Positions 51,101 through 64,000 of a DNA stretch of 64,000 bases are shown piece after piece; the stretch's first letter is position 1, and each line of letters starts with the position of its first letter. The notes beneath the pieces were generated by a model. That model saw only the letters and a program-made list of their open reading frames with translations, was not told the origin of the DNA and ran no database searches. Position numbers and translations under genes: made by a program. This DNA is from Hydractinia symbiolongicarpus. Taxonomy: Eukaryota; Cnidaria; Hydrozoa; Anthoathecata; Hydractiniidae. Location: assembly GCF_029227915.1 (NCBI RefSeq), contig NC_079875.1, positions 28,082,001 through 28,146,000 on the forward strand. The letters run 5' to 3'.

Positions 51101-54100
51101 ATGCGTCGTTTATCAATTTTAGGGTTAAAATATATAGAACCTGAGACGAGGTTGTTGACCCTAAATGACAATTATCTTTTATCAATACGAAAAGTCGCAA
51201 GTAAATGACACTCGTTACTTTGAAATGCCTCGTTTACCAATTATACGGCTAAAATACATAGAACCTGAGACGAGGTTGTCGACCCTAAGTGACAATTATC
51301 CTGTATCAATGCGAAAAATCGCAAATACATGGCACTGGTCACTTTGAAATGTCTCGTTTATCAATTTTAGGGCTAAAATACATAGAAACTGGGACGAGGT
51401 TGTCGACCCTAAATGACAATTATCTTGTATCAATACGAAAAATTGCAAATACATGACACTCGTCACTTCGAAATGCCTCGTTTATTAATTTTACGCCTAA
51501 AATATATAGAAACTTTAACGAGCTTGTCGTCCCTAAATGACAATTATCTTGTATCAATACGAAAAATGGCAAATACATGACACTCGTCACTTTGAAATGC
51601 CTCGTTTACCAATTATACGGCTAAAATACATAGAACCTGAGACGAGGTTGTCGACCCTAATTGACAATTATCCTGTACCAATGCGAAAAATCGCAAATAC
51701 ATGGCACTGGTCACATTGAAATGCCTCGTGTATCAATTTTACGGCTAAAACACAAAGAAATTGGGACGAGCTTGTCGACCCTAAATGACAATTATCTTGT
51801 ATCAATACGAAAAATAGCAAATACATGACACTCACTTCTTTTAAATGCCTCGTTTATCAATTTTACGGCTAAAATATATAGAACCTGAGACGAGGTTGTT
51901 GACCCTAAATGACAATTATCTTGTATCAATGCTAAAAATGACAAGTACATGACACTCGTCACTTTGAAATGCCTCGATTATCAATTTTACGAGTAAAATA
52001 TATAGAACCTGAGACGAGGTTGTTGACCCTAAATGACAATTATGTTGTATCAATGCTAAAAATGGCAAGTACATGACACTCGTCACTTTGAAATGCCTCG
52101 TTTATCAATTTTACGAGTAAAATATATAGAACCTGAGACGTTGTTCACCCCAAATGACATTTATCTTGTATCAACGCGAAGAATCGCAAATATATGAGAC
52201 ATCTGTCTCTTTTAAATGCCTCGTTTATCAATTTTACGGCTAAAATATAGAGAACCTCAGACGAAGTTGTAGACCCTAATTGACAATTATCCTGCATCAA
52301 TGCGAAAAATCGCAAATACATGGCACTAGTCACTTTGAAATGCCTCGTTTATCAATTATACGGCTAAAATACATAGAACATGAGACGAGGTTGTCGACCC
52401 TAAGTGACAATTATCCTGTATCAATGCGAAAAATCGCAAATACATGGCACTGGTCACTTTGAAATGCCTCGTTTATCAATTTTACGAGTAAAGTATACAG
52501 AACCGAACACGTTGTTGACCCCAAGTGACATTTATCTTGTATCAACAGGAAAAATCGCAAATATGTGAGACATTTGTCTCTTCTAAATGCCTCGTTTATC
52601 AATTTTACGGCTAAAACATATAGAACCTGAGACGGTGTTGTTGACCCTAAATGACAATTATCTTGTATCAATACGAAAAATTGCAAATACATGACACTCG
52701 TCACTTCGAAATGCCTCGTTTATTAATTTTACGCCTAAAATATATAGAAACTTTAACGAGCTTGTCGTCCCTAAATGACAATTATCTTGTATCAATACGA
52801 AAAATGGCAAATACATGACACTCGTCACTTTGAAATGCCTCGTTTACCAATTATACGGCTAAAATACATAGAACCTGAGACGAGGTTGTCGACCCTAATT
52901 GACAATTATCCTGTACCAATGCGAAAAATCGCAAATACATGGCACTGGTCACATTGAAATGCCTCGTGTATCAATTTTACGGCTAAAACACAAAGAAATT
53001 GGGACGAGCTTGTCGACCCTAAATGACAATTATCTTGTATCAATACGAAAAATAGCAAATACATGACACTCACTTCTTTTAAATGCCTCGTTTATCAATT
53101 TTACGGCTAAAATATATAGAACCTGAGACGAGGTTGTTGACCCTAAATGACAATTATCTTGTATCAATGCTAAAAATGGCAAGTACATGACACTCGTCAC
53201 TTTGAAATGCCTCGATTATCAATTTTGCGAGTAAAATATATAGAACCTGAGACGACGTTGTTGACCCTAAATGACAATTATGTTGTATCAATGCTAAAAA
53301 TGGCAAGTACATGACACTCGTCACTTTGAAATGCCTCGTTTATCAATTTTACGAGTAAAATATATAGAAACTTTAACGAGCTTGTCGTCCCTAAATGACA
53401 ATTATCTTGTATCAATACGAAAAATCGCAAATACATGACACTCGTCACTTTGAAATGCCTCGTTTATCAATTCTACAACTAAAATATATAGAGCCTGAGA
53501 CGAGCTTGTCGTCCCTAACGTACAATTATCTTGTATCAATACGAAAAATAGCTAATACATGACACTCACTTCTTTTAAATGCGTCGTTTATCAATTTTAC
53601 GGCTAAAACATATAGAACCTGAGACGGTGTTGTTGACCCTAAATGACAATTATCTTGTATCAATACGAAAAATTGCAAATACATGACACTCGTCACTTCG
53701 AAATGCCTCGTTTATTAATTTTACGCCTAAAATATATAGAAACTTTAACGAGCTTGTCGTCCCTAAATGACAATTATCTTGTATCAATACGAAAAATGGC
53801 AAATACATGACACTCGTCACTTTGAAATGCCTCGTTTACCAATTATACGGCTAAAATACATAGAACCTGAGACGAGGTTGTCGACCCTAATTGACAATTA
53901 TCCTGTACCAATGCGAAAAATCGCAAATACATGGCACTGGTCACATTGAAATGCCTCGTGTATCAATTTTACGGCTAAAACACAAAGAAATTGGGACGAG
54001 CTTGTCGACCCTAAATGACAATTATCTTGTATCAATACGAAAAATAGCAAATACATGACACTCACTTCTTTTAAATGCCTCGTTTATCAATTTTACGGCT

Positions 54101-57100
54101 AAAATATATAGAACCTGAGACGAGGTTGTTGACCCTAAATGACAATTATCTTGTATCAATGCTAAAAATGGCAAGTACATGACACTCGTCACTTTGAAAT
54201 GCCTCGATTATCAATTTTGCGAGTAAAATATATAGAACCTGAGACGACGTTGTTGACCCTAAATGACAATTATGTTGTATCAATGCTAAAAATGGCAAGT
54301 ACATGACACTCGTCACTTTGAAATGCCTCGTTTATCAATTTTACGAGTAAAATATATAGAAACTTTAACGAGCTTGTCGTCCCTAAATGACAATTATCTT
54401 GTATCAATACGAAAAATCGCAAATACATGACACTCGTCACTTTGAAATGCCTCGTTTATCAATTCTACAACTAAAATATATAGAGCCTGAGACGAGCTTG
54501 TCGTCCCTAACGTACAATTATCTTGTATCAATACGAAAAATAGCTAATACATGACACTCACTTCTTTTAAATGCGTCGTTTATCAATTTTACGGCTAAAA
54601 TATATAGAACCTGAGACGAGGTTGTTGACCCTAAATCACAATTATCTTGTATCAATGCTAAAAATGGCAAGTACATGACACTCGTCACTTTGAAATGCCT
54701 CAATTATCATTTTACGGGTAAAATATATAGAACCTGAGACGAGGTTGTTGACCCTAAATGACAATTATCTTGTATCAATACGAAAAATCGCAAATACATG
54801 ACACTCGTCACTTTGAAATGCCTCGTTTATCAATGCTACAACTAAAATATGCCTGAGACGAGCTTGTCGTCCCTAACGTACAATTATCTTGTATCAACAC
54901 GAAGAATGGCAAATATATTAGACATTTGTCTCTTTTAAATACCTCGTCGATCAATTTTACGGCTAAAATATAGAGAACCTGAGACGAAGTTGTTGACCCT
55001 AATTGACAATTATCCTGTATCAATGCGAAAAATCGCAAATACATGGCACTGGTCACTTTGAAATGCCTCGTTTATCTATTTTAGGGCTAAAATACATAGA
55101 AACTGGGACGAGCTTGTCGACCCTAAATGACAATTATCTTGTATCAATACGAAAAATAGCTAATACATGACACTCACTTCTTTTAAATGCGTCGTTTATC
55201 AATTTTACGGTTAAAATATATAGAACCTGAGACGAGGTTGTTGACCCTAAATGACAATTATCTTTTATCAATACGAAAAGTCGCAAGTAAATGACACTCG
55301 TTACTTTGAAATGCCTCGTTTACCAATTATACGGCTAAAATACATAGAACCTGAGACGAGGTTGTCGACCCTAAGTGACAATTATCCTGTATCAATGCGA
55401 AAAATCGCAAATACATGGCACTGGTCACTTTGAAATGTCTCGTTTATCAATTTTAGGGCTAAAATACATAGAAACTGGGACGAGGTTGTCGACCCTAAAT
55501 GACAATTATCTTGTATCAATACGAAAAATTGCAAATACATGACACTCGTCACTTCGAAATGCCTCGTTTATCAATTTTACGCCTAAAATATATAGAAACT
55601 TTAACGAGCTTGTCGTCCCTAAATGACAATTATCTTGTATCAATACGAAAAATGGCAAATACATGACACTCGTCACTTTGAAATGCCTCGTTTACCAATT
55701 ATACGGCTAAAATACATAGAACCTGAGACGAGGTTGTCGACCCTAATTGACAATTATCCTGTATCAATGCGAAAAATCGCAAATACATGGCACTGGTCAC
55801 ATTGAAATGCCTCGTGTATCAATTTTACGGCTAAAACACAAAGAAATTGGGACGAGCTTGTCGACCCTAAATGACAATTATCTTGTATCAATACGAAAAA
55901 TAGCAAATACATGACACTCACTTCTTTTAAATGCCTCGTTTATCAATTTTACGGCTAAAATATATAGAACCTGAGACGAGGTTGTTGACCCTAAATGACA
56001 ATTATCTTGTATCAATGCTAAAAATGGCAAGTACATGACACTCGTCACTTTGAAATGCCTCGATTATCAATTTTACGAGTAAAATATATAGAACCTGAGA
56101 CGAGGTTGTTGACCCTAAATGACAATTATGTTGTATCAATGCTAAAAATGGCAAGTACATGACACTCGTCAGTTTGAAATGCCTCGTTTATCAATTTTAC
56201 GAGTAAAATATATAGAACCTGAGACGAGGTTGTTGACCCTAAATGACAATTATCTTGTATCAATGCTAAAAATGGCAAGTACATGACACTCGTCACTTTG
56301 AAATGCCTCGATTATCAATTTTGCGAGTAAAATATATAGAACCTGAGACGACGTTGTTGACCCTAAATGACAATTATGTTGTATCAATGCTAAAAATGGC
56401 AAGTACATGACACTCGTCACTTTGAAATGCCTCGTTTATCAATTTTACGAGTAAAATATATAGAAACTTTAACGAGCTTGTCGTCCCTAAATGACAATTA
56501 TCTTGTATCAATACGAAAAATCGCAAATACATGACACTCGTCACTTTGAAATGCCTCGTTTATCAATTCTACAACTAAAATATATAGAGCCTGAGACGAG
56601 CTTGTCGTCCCTAACGTACAATTATCTTGTATCAATACGAAAAATAGCCAATACATGACACTCACTTCTTTTAAATGCGTCGTTTATCAATTTTACGGCT
56701 AAAATATATAGAACCTGAGACGAGGTTGTTGACCCTAAATCACAATTATCTTGTATCAATGCTAAAAATGGCAAGTACATGACACTCGTCACTTTGAAAT
56801 GCCTCAATTATCATTTTACGGGTAAAATATATAGAACCTGAGACGAGGTTGTTGACCCTAAATGACAATTATCTTGTATCAATACGAAAAATCGCAAATA
56901 CATGACACTCGTCACTTTGAAATGCCTCGTTTATCAATGCTACAACTAAAATATGCCTGAGACGAGCTTGTCGTCCCTAACGTACAATTATCTTGTATCA
57001 ACACGAAGAATGGCAAATATATGAGACATTTGTCTCTTTTAAATACCTCGTCGATCAATTTTACGGCTAAAATATAGAGAACCTGAGACGAAGTTGTTGA

Positions 57101-60100
57101 CCTTAATTGACAATTATCCTGTATCAATGCGAAAAATCGCAAATACATGGCACTGGTCACTTTGAAATGCCTCGTTTATCTATTTTAGGGCTAAAATACA
57201 TAGAAACTGGGACGAGCTTGTCGACCCTAAATGACAATTATCTTCTATCAATACGAAAAATAGCTAATACATGACATTCACTTCTTTTAAATGCGTCGTT
57301 TATCAATTTTAGGGTTAAAATATATAGAACCTGAGACGAGGTTGTTGACCCTAAATGACAATTATCTTTTATCAATACGAAAAGTCGCAAGTAAATGACA
57401 CTCGTTACTTTGAAATGCCTCGTTTACCAATTATACGGCTAAAATACATAGAACCTGAGACGAGGTTGTCGACCCTAAGTGACAATTATCCTGTATCAAT
57501 GCGAAAAATCGCAAATACATGGCACTGGTCACTTTGAAATGTCTCGTTTATCAATTTTAGGGCTAAAATACATAGAAACTGGGACGAGGTTGTCGACCCT
57601 AAATGACAATTATCTTGTATCAATACGAAAAATTGCAAATACATGACACTCGTCACTTCGAAATGCCTCGTTTATTAATTTTACGCCTAAAATATATAGA
57701 AACTTTAACGAGCTTGTCGTCCCTAAATGACAATTATCTTGTATCAATACGAAAAATGGCAAATACATGACACTCGTCACTTTGAAATGCCTCGTTTACC
57801 AATTATACGGCTAAAATACATAGAACCTGAGACGAGGTTGTCGACCCTAATTGACAATTATCCTGTACCAATGCGAAAAATCGCAAATACATGGCACTGG
57901 TCACATTGAAATGCCTCGTGTATCAATTTTACGGCTAAAACACAAAGAAATTGGGACGAGCTTGTCGACCCTAAATGACAATTATCTTGTATCAATACGA
58001 AAAATAGCAAATACATGACACTCACTTCTTTTAAATGCCTCGTTTATCAATTTTACGGCTAAAATATATAGAACCTGAGACGAGGTTGTTGACCCTAAAT
58101 GACAATTATCTTGTATCAATGCTAAAAATGACAAGTACATGACACTCGTCACTTTGAAATGCCTCGATTATCAATTTTACGAGTAAAATATATAGAACCT
58201 GAGACGAGGTTGTTGACCCTAAATGACAATTATGTTGTATCAATGCTAAAAATGGCAAGTACATGACACTCGTCACTTTGAAATGCCTCGTTTATCAATT
58301 TTACGAGTAAAATATATAGAACCTGAGACGTTGTTCACCCCAAATGACATTTATCTTGTATCAACGCGAAGAATCGCAAATATATGAGACATCTGTCTCT
58401 TTTAAATGCCTCGTTTATCAATTTTACGGCTAAAATATAGAGAACCTCAGACGAAGTTGTAGACCCTAATTGACAATTATCCTGCATCAATGCGAAAAAT
58501 CGCAAATACATGGCACTAGTCACTTTGAAATGCCTCGTTTATCAATTATACGGCTAAAATACATAGAACATGAGACGAGGTTGTCGACCCTAAGTGACAA
58601 TTATCCTGTATCAATGCGAAAAATCGCAAATACATGGCACTGGTCACTTTGAAATGCCTCGTTTATCAATTTTACGAGTAAAGTATACAGAACCGAACAC
58701 GTTGTTGACCCCAAGTGACATTTATCTTGTATCAACAGGAAAAATCGCAAATATGTGAGACATTTGTCTCTTCTAAATGCCTCGTTTATCAATTTTACGG
58801 CTAAAACATATAGAACCTGAGACGGTGTTGTTGACCCTAAATGACAATTATCTTGTATCAATACGAAAAATTGCAAATACATGACACTCGTCACTTCGAA
58901 ATGCCTCGTTTATTAATTTTACGCCTAAAATATATAGAAACTTTAACGAGCTTGTCGTCCCTAAATGACAATTATCTTGTATCAATACGAAAAATGGCAA
59001 ATACATGACACTCGTCACTTTGAAATGCCTCGTTTACCAATTATACGGCTAAAATACATAGAACCTGAGACGAGGTTGTCGACCCTAATTGACAATTATC
59101 CTGTACCAATGCGAAAAATCGCAAATACATGGCACTGGTCACATTGAAATGCCTCGTGTATCAATTTTACGGCTAAAACACAAAGAAATTGGGACGAGCT
59201 TGTCGACCCTAAATGACAATTATCTTGTATCAATACGAAAAATAGCAAATACATGACACTCACTTCTTTTAAATGCCTCGTTTATCAATTTTACGGCTAA
59301 AATATATAGAACCTGAGACGAGGTTGTTGACCCTAAATGACAATTATCTTGTATCAATGCTAAAAATGGCAAGTACATGACACTCGTCACTTTGAAATGC
59401 CTCGATTATCAATTTTACGAGTAAAATATATAGAACCTGAGACGAGGTTGTTGACCCTAAATGACAATTATGTTGTATCAATGCTAAAAATGGCAAGTAC
59501 ATGACACTCGTCACTTTGAAATGCCTCGTTTATCAATTTTACGAGTAAAATATATAGAACCTGAGACGTTGTTCACCCCAAATGACATTTATCTTGTATC
59601 AACGCGAAGAATCGCAAATATATGAGACATCTGTCTCTTTTAAATGCCTCGTTTATCAATTTTACGGCTAAAATATAGAGAACCTCAGACGAAGTTGTAG
59701 ACCCTAATTGACAATTATCCTGCATCAATGCGAAAAATCGCAAATACATGGCACTAGTCACTTTGAAATGCCTCGTTTATCAATTATACGGCTAAAATAC
59801 ATAGAACATGAGACGAGGTTGTCGACCCTAAGTGACAATTATCCTGTATCAATGCGAAAAATCGCAAATACATGGCACTGGTCACTTTGAAATGCCTCGT
59901 TTATCAATTTTACGAGTAAAGTATACAGAACCGAACACGTTGTTGACCCCAAGTGACATTTATCTTGTATCAACAGGAAAAATCGCAAATATGTGAGACA
60001 TTTGTCTCTTCTAAATGCCTCGTTTATCAATTTTACGGCTAAAACATATAGAACCTGAGACGGTGTTGTTGACCCTAAATGACAATTATCTTGTATCAAT

Positions 60101-60400
60101 ACGAAAAATCGCAAATACATGACACTCGTCACTTTGAAATGCCTCGTTTATCAATGCTACAACTAAAATATGCCTGAGACGAGCTTGTCGTCCCTAACGT
60201 ACAATTATCTTGTATCAACACGAAGAATGGCAAATATATGAGACATTTGTCTCTTTTAAATGCCTCGTCGATCAATTTTACGGCTAAAATATAGAGAACC
60301 TGAGACGAAGTTGTTGACCCTAATTGACAATTATCCTGTATCAATGCGAAAAATCGCAAATACATGGCACTGGTCACTTTGAAATGCCTCGTTTATCTAT
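45110..60400 (+). repeat. Nested higher-order repeats, right block
   Basis: Marker variants recur in blocks. An 8- to 10-bp deletion giving ctaaaatatgcctgagacga is found near 36.67, 45.44, 46.80, 48.16, 50.76, 54.84, 56.94 and 60.17 kb. The region 50432 to about 53000 reappears 6190 bp downstream (56622 to about 59190), and 50432-51800 also reappears at +4086. A 1238-bp block at 57727-58964 is followed directly by a near-identical copy at 58965-60130. Spacings are close to whole numbers of 124-bp monomers (8, 10, 15, 17, 21, 33 and 50). Blocks within blocks indicate several rounds of amplification. Confidence 0.8.
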
Positions 60401-63400
60401 TTTAGGGCTAAAATACATAGAAACTGGGACGAGCTTGTCGACCCTAAATGACAATTATCTTGTATAAATACGAAAAATAGCTAATACATGACACTCACTT
60501 CTTTTAAATGCGTCGTTTATCAATTTTACGGCTAAAATATATAGAACCTGAGACGAGGTTGTTGACCCTAAATGACAATTATCTTGTATCAATGCTAAAA
60601 ATGGCAAGTACATGACACTCGTCACTTTGAAATGCCTCGATTATCAATTTTACGAGTAAAATATATAGAGCCTGAGACAAGGTTGTTGACCCTAAATGAC
60701 AATTATGTTGTATCAATGCTAAAAATGGCAAGTACATGACACTCGTCACTTTGAAAAGCCTCGTTTATCAATTTTACGAGTAAAATACATAGAACCTGAG
60801 ACGTTGTTCACCCCAAATGACATTTATCTTGTATCAACGCGAAGAATCGCAAACATATGAGCCATCTGTCTCTTTTAAATGCCTCGTTTATCAATTTTGC
60901 GGCTAAAATATATAAAGCCTGAGAGGAGATTGTTGACCCTAAATGACAATTTTCTTTTATCAATACGAAAAGTCGCAAGTAAATGACACTCGTTACTTTG
61001 AAATGCCTCGTTTACCAATTATAGGCCTAAAATACATAGAACCTGAGAGGAGGTTGTTGACCCTAAGTGACAATTATCTTGTATCAATGCAAAAAATCGC
61101 AAATACATGGCACTGGTCACTTTGAAATGTCTCGTTTATCAATTTTAGGGCTAAAATACATAGAAACTGGGACGACGTTGTCGACCCTAAATGACAATTA
61201 TCTTGTATCAATACGAAAAATTGCAAATACATGACACTCGTCACTTTGAAATGCCTCGTTTATCAATTTTACGCCTAAAATATATAGAAACTTTAACGAG
61301 CTTGTCGTCCCTAAATGTCAATTATCTTTTATCAATACGAAAAGTCGCAAGTAAATGACACTCGTTACTTTGAAATGGCTCGTTTACCAATTATAGGCCT
61401 AAAATACATAGAACCTGAGACGAGGTTGTCGACCCTAAGTGACAATTATCTTGTATTAATGCGAAAAATCGCAAATACATGGCACTGGTCACTTTGAAAT
61501 GTCTCGTTTATCAATTTTACGGCTAAAATACATAGAACCTGAGACGTTGTTCACCCCAAATGACATTTATCTTGCATTAACGCGAAGAATCGCAAATACA
61601 TGGCACTGGTCACATTGAAATGCCTCGTGTATCAATTTTACGGCTAAAGTACATAGAAACTGGGACGAGCTTGTCGCCCCTAAATGACAATTATCTTGTA
61701 TCAATACGAAAAATCGCAAATGCATGACACTCGTCACTTTGAAATGCCTCGTTTATCAATTATACAACTAAAATATATAGAGCCTGAGACGAGCTTGTCG
61801 TCCCTAACGTACAATTATCTTGTATCAACACGAAGAATCGCAAATATATGAGACATTTGTCTCTTTTAAATGCCTCGTCGATCAATTTTACGGCTAAAAT
61901 ATAGAGAACCTGAGACGAAGTTGTTCACCCTAATTGACAATTATCCTGTATCAATGCGAAAAATCGCAAATACATGGCACTGGTCACATTGAAATGCCTC
62001 GTGTATCAATTTTACGGCTAAAATACATAGAAACTGGGACGAGGTTGTCGACCCTAAATGACAATTATCTTGTATCAATACGAAAAATTGCAAATACATG
62101 ACACTCGTCACTTTGAAATGCCTCGTTTATCAATTTTACGCCTAAAATATATAGAAACTTTAACGAGCTTGTCGTCCCTAAATGACAATTATCTTGTATC
62201 AATACGAAAAATCGCCAATACATGACACTAGTCACTTCAAAATGCCTCGTTTATCAATTTTACAACTAAAATGTATTGAACCTGAGGCGAGATTGTCGTC
62301 CCTAAATGACAATTATCTTGTATCAATAAGAAAAGTCGCAAGTACATGACACTCGTTACTTTGAAATGCCTCGTTTATCAATTATACGGCTAAAATACAT
62401 AGAACCTGAGACGAGGTTGTCGACTCTAAGCGACAATTATCCTGTATAAATGCGAAAAATCGCAAATACATGGCACTGGTCGCTTTGAAATGCCTCGTTT
62501 ATCAGTTTTACGGCCAAAATACATAGAACCTGAGACGAGGTACTCGACCCTATATGACAATTATCTTGTATCAATACGAAAAACAGCAAATACATGACAC
62601 TCACTTCTTTTAAATGCGTCGTTTATCAATTTTACGGCTAAAATATATAGAATCTGAGACGACGTTGTTGACCCTAAATGACAATTATCTTGTATCAATG
62701 CTAAAAATGGCAAGTACATGACACTCGTCAGTTTGAAATGCCTCGTTTATCAATTTTACGAGTAAAGTATACAGAACCGAAGACGTTGTTGACCCCAAGT
62801 GACATTTATCTTGTATCAACAGGAAAATTCGCAAATATGTGAGACATTTGTCTCTTCTAAATGCCTCGTTTATCAATTTTACGGCTAAAATATATAGAAC
62901 CTGAGACGGTGTTGTTGACCCTAAAGTACAATTATCTTGTATCAATGCGAAAAGTCGCAAATACATGACACTCGTCACTTTAAAATGCCTCGCTTATCAA
63001 TTTTACGACTAAAATATATGGAACCTGAGACGTTGTTGACCCCAAATGACAATTATCATGTATCAACATGAAAAATCGCAAATATATGACACTCGTCACT
63101 TTGAACTGCCTCGTTTATCAATTATACTACTAAAATATATGGAACCTGAGACGAGATTGTCGTCCCTAAATGACAATTATCTTGTATCAATACGAAAAAT
63201 TGCAAATACATGACACTCACTTCTTTTAAATGCGTCGTTTATCAATTTTACGGCTAAAATATATAGAACCTTTAACGAGCTTATCGTCCCTAAAGTACAA
63301 TTATCTTGTATCAATACGAAAAGTCGCTAATACACGACACTCGTCACTGTAAAGTGGCTCGTTTATCAATTTTACAACTAAAATGTATGGAACATGAGAC

Positions 63401-64000
63401 GTTGTTGACCCCAAATGACAATTATCTTGTATCAACACGAAGAATCGCAAATATATGAGACATTTGTCTCTTTTAAATGCCTCGTCGATCAATTTTACGG
63501 CTAAAATATAGAGAACCTGAGACGAAGTTGTTGACCCTAAATGACAATTATCTTGTATCAATACGAAAAATCGCAAATATGTGAGACATTTGTCTCTTTT
63601 AAATGCCTTGTTTATCAATTTTACGGCAAAAATATATAGAACTTGAGACGAGGTTGTTGACATTAAATGACAATTATCTTGTATCAATACGAAAAATCGC
63701 AAATATATAACACTCGTCATTTTGAAATGCCTCGTTTATCAATTTCACGGTTATTATATAGAGAACCTTTAACGAGCTTATCGTCCCTAAAGTACAATTA
63801 TCTTGTATCAATACGAAAAGTCGCTAATACACGACACTCGTCACTTTAAAGTGGCTTGTGTATCAATTTTACAACTAAAATGTATGGAACATGAGACGTT
63901 GTTGACCCCAAATGACAATTATCTTGTATCAACACGAAGAATCGCAAATATTTGAGACATTTGTCTCTTTTAAATGCCTCGTTTATCAATTTTAAGACTA

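Larger units (their letters stand above)
43388..64000 (+). repeat. Satellite array, right block
   Basis: This is the same family and orientation, continuing the monomer broken by the transposon and running to the window end. Common variable segments are gacactcgtcac, gacactcacttctttt with gcgtcg, gagacatttgtctc and ggcactggtcac. No non-satellite insertion was seen. Confidence 0.97.

Noticed and set aside
1-64000. CRISPR-like array of repeats and spacers
   Set aside because: The repeated units are continuous 117-126 bp monomers without unique spacers, and the window is eukaryotic.
19606-64000. CENP-B box in the satellite monomer
   Set aside because: The closest match on the minus strand (TTCGTATTGATACAAG) lacks the conserved A and CGGG positions.

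Overview
This is eukaryotic, almost certainly invertebrate, nuclear DNA. It is AT-rich, the genes have GT-AG spliceosomal introns, and it holds Helitron-type Pif1 helicase, Ty3/gypsy, R2-type endonuclease and RAG1-like DNA transposon sequences but no bacterial gene organisation. This mix of elements suits a cnidarian or another early-branching or lophotrochozoan animal. The species cannot be named from the sequence, and cnidarian is only a guess.

About three quarters of the window is one satellite family in a single orientation. Its monomers fall into length classes of 117, 124 and 126 bp. It fills 1-8154, 19606-38838 and 43388-64000 and runs past both edges. Higher-order repeats (HORs) lie on top of the monomers: about 1059 bp near 5-7.7 kb; 1596 bp at 20-24.7 kb, marked by a GC-rich insert; 3470/3221 bp at 28-36 kb; and a nested set (992, 1238, 1856, 2104, 2598, 4086 and 6190 bp spacings) at 45-60 kb. 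Short reading frames across the satellite are by-products of its periodicity and are not called as genes.

An 11.45-kb non-satellite island lies at 8155-19605. In order it holds a decayed Pif1-like helicase that meets the left satellite junction; a candidate two-exon gene with a GC-rich second exon; about 4 kb of AT-rich DNA with small duplications and hairpins; a minus-strand R2-type restriction-like endonuclease (RLE) domain joined to a ubiquitin-specific protease (USP) domain, bordered by related repeat modules; and a Ty3/gypsy gag-pol remnant cut off at RNase H exactly where the satellite resumes.

The most notable feature is a 4549-bp DNA transposon at 38839-43387, inserted cleanly into a satellite monomer with a 4-bp CACG target-site duplication and terminal inverted repeats that begin CACGGGTG. 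Its minus-strand gene can be followed through seven exons with consistent splice phases and no stop, giving an 836-residue transposase. The protein has a RAG1 N-terminal-like zinc region, AT-hook-like motifs and a RAG1/Chapaev-type DDE core. It looks complete and probably young. There is no RAG2-like gene in the element.
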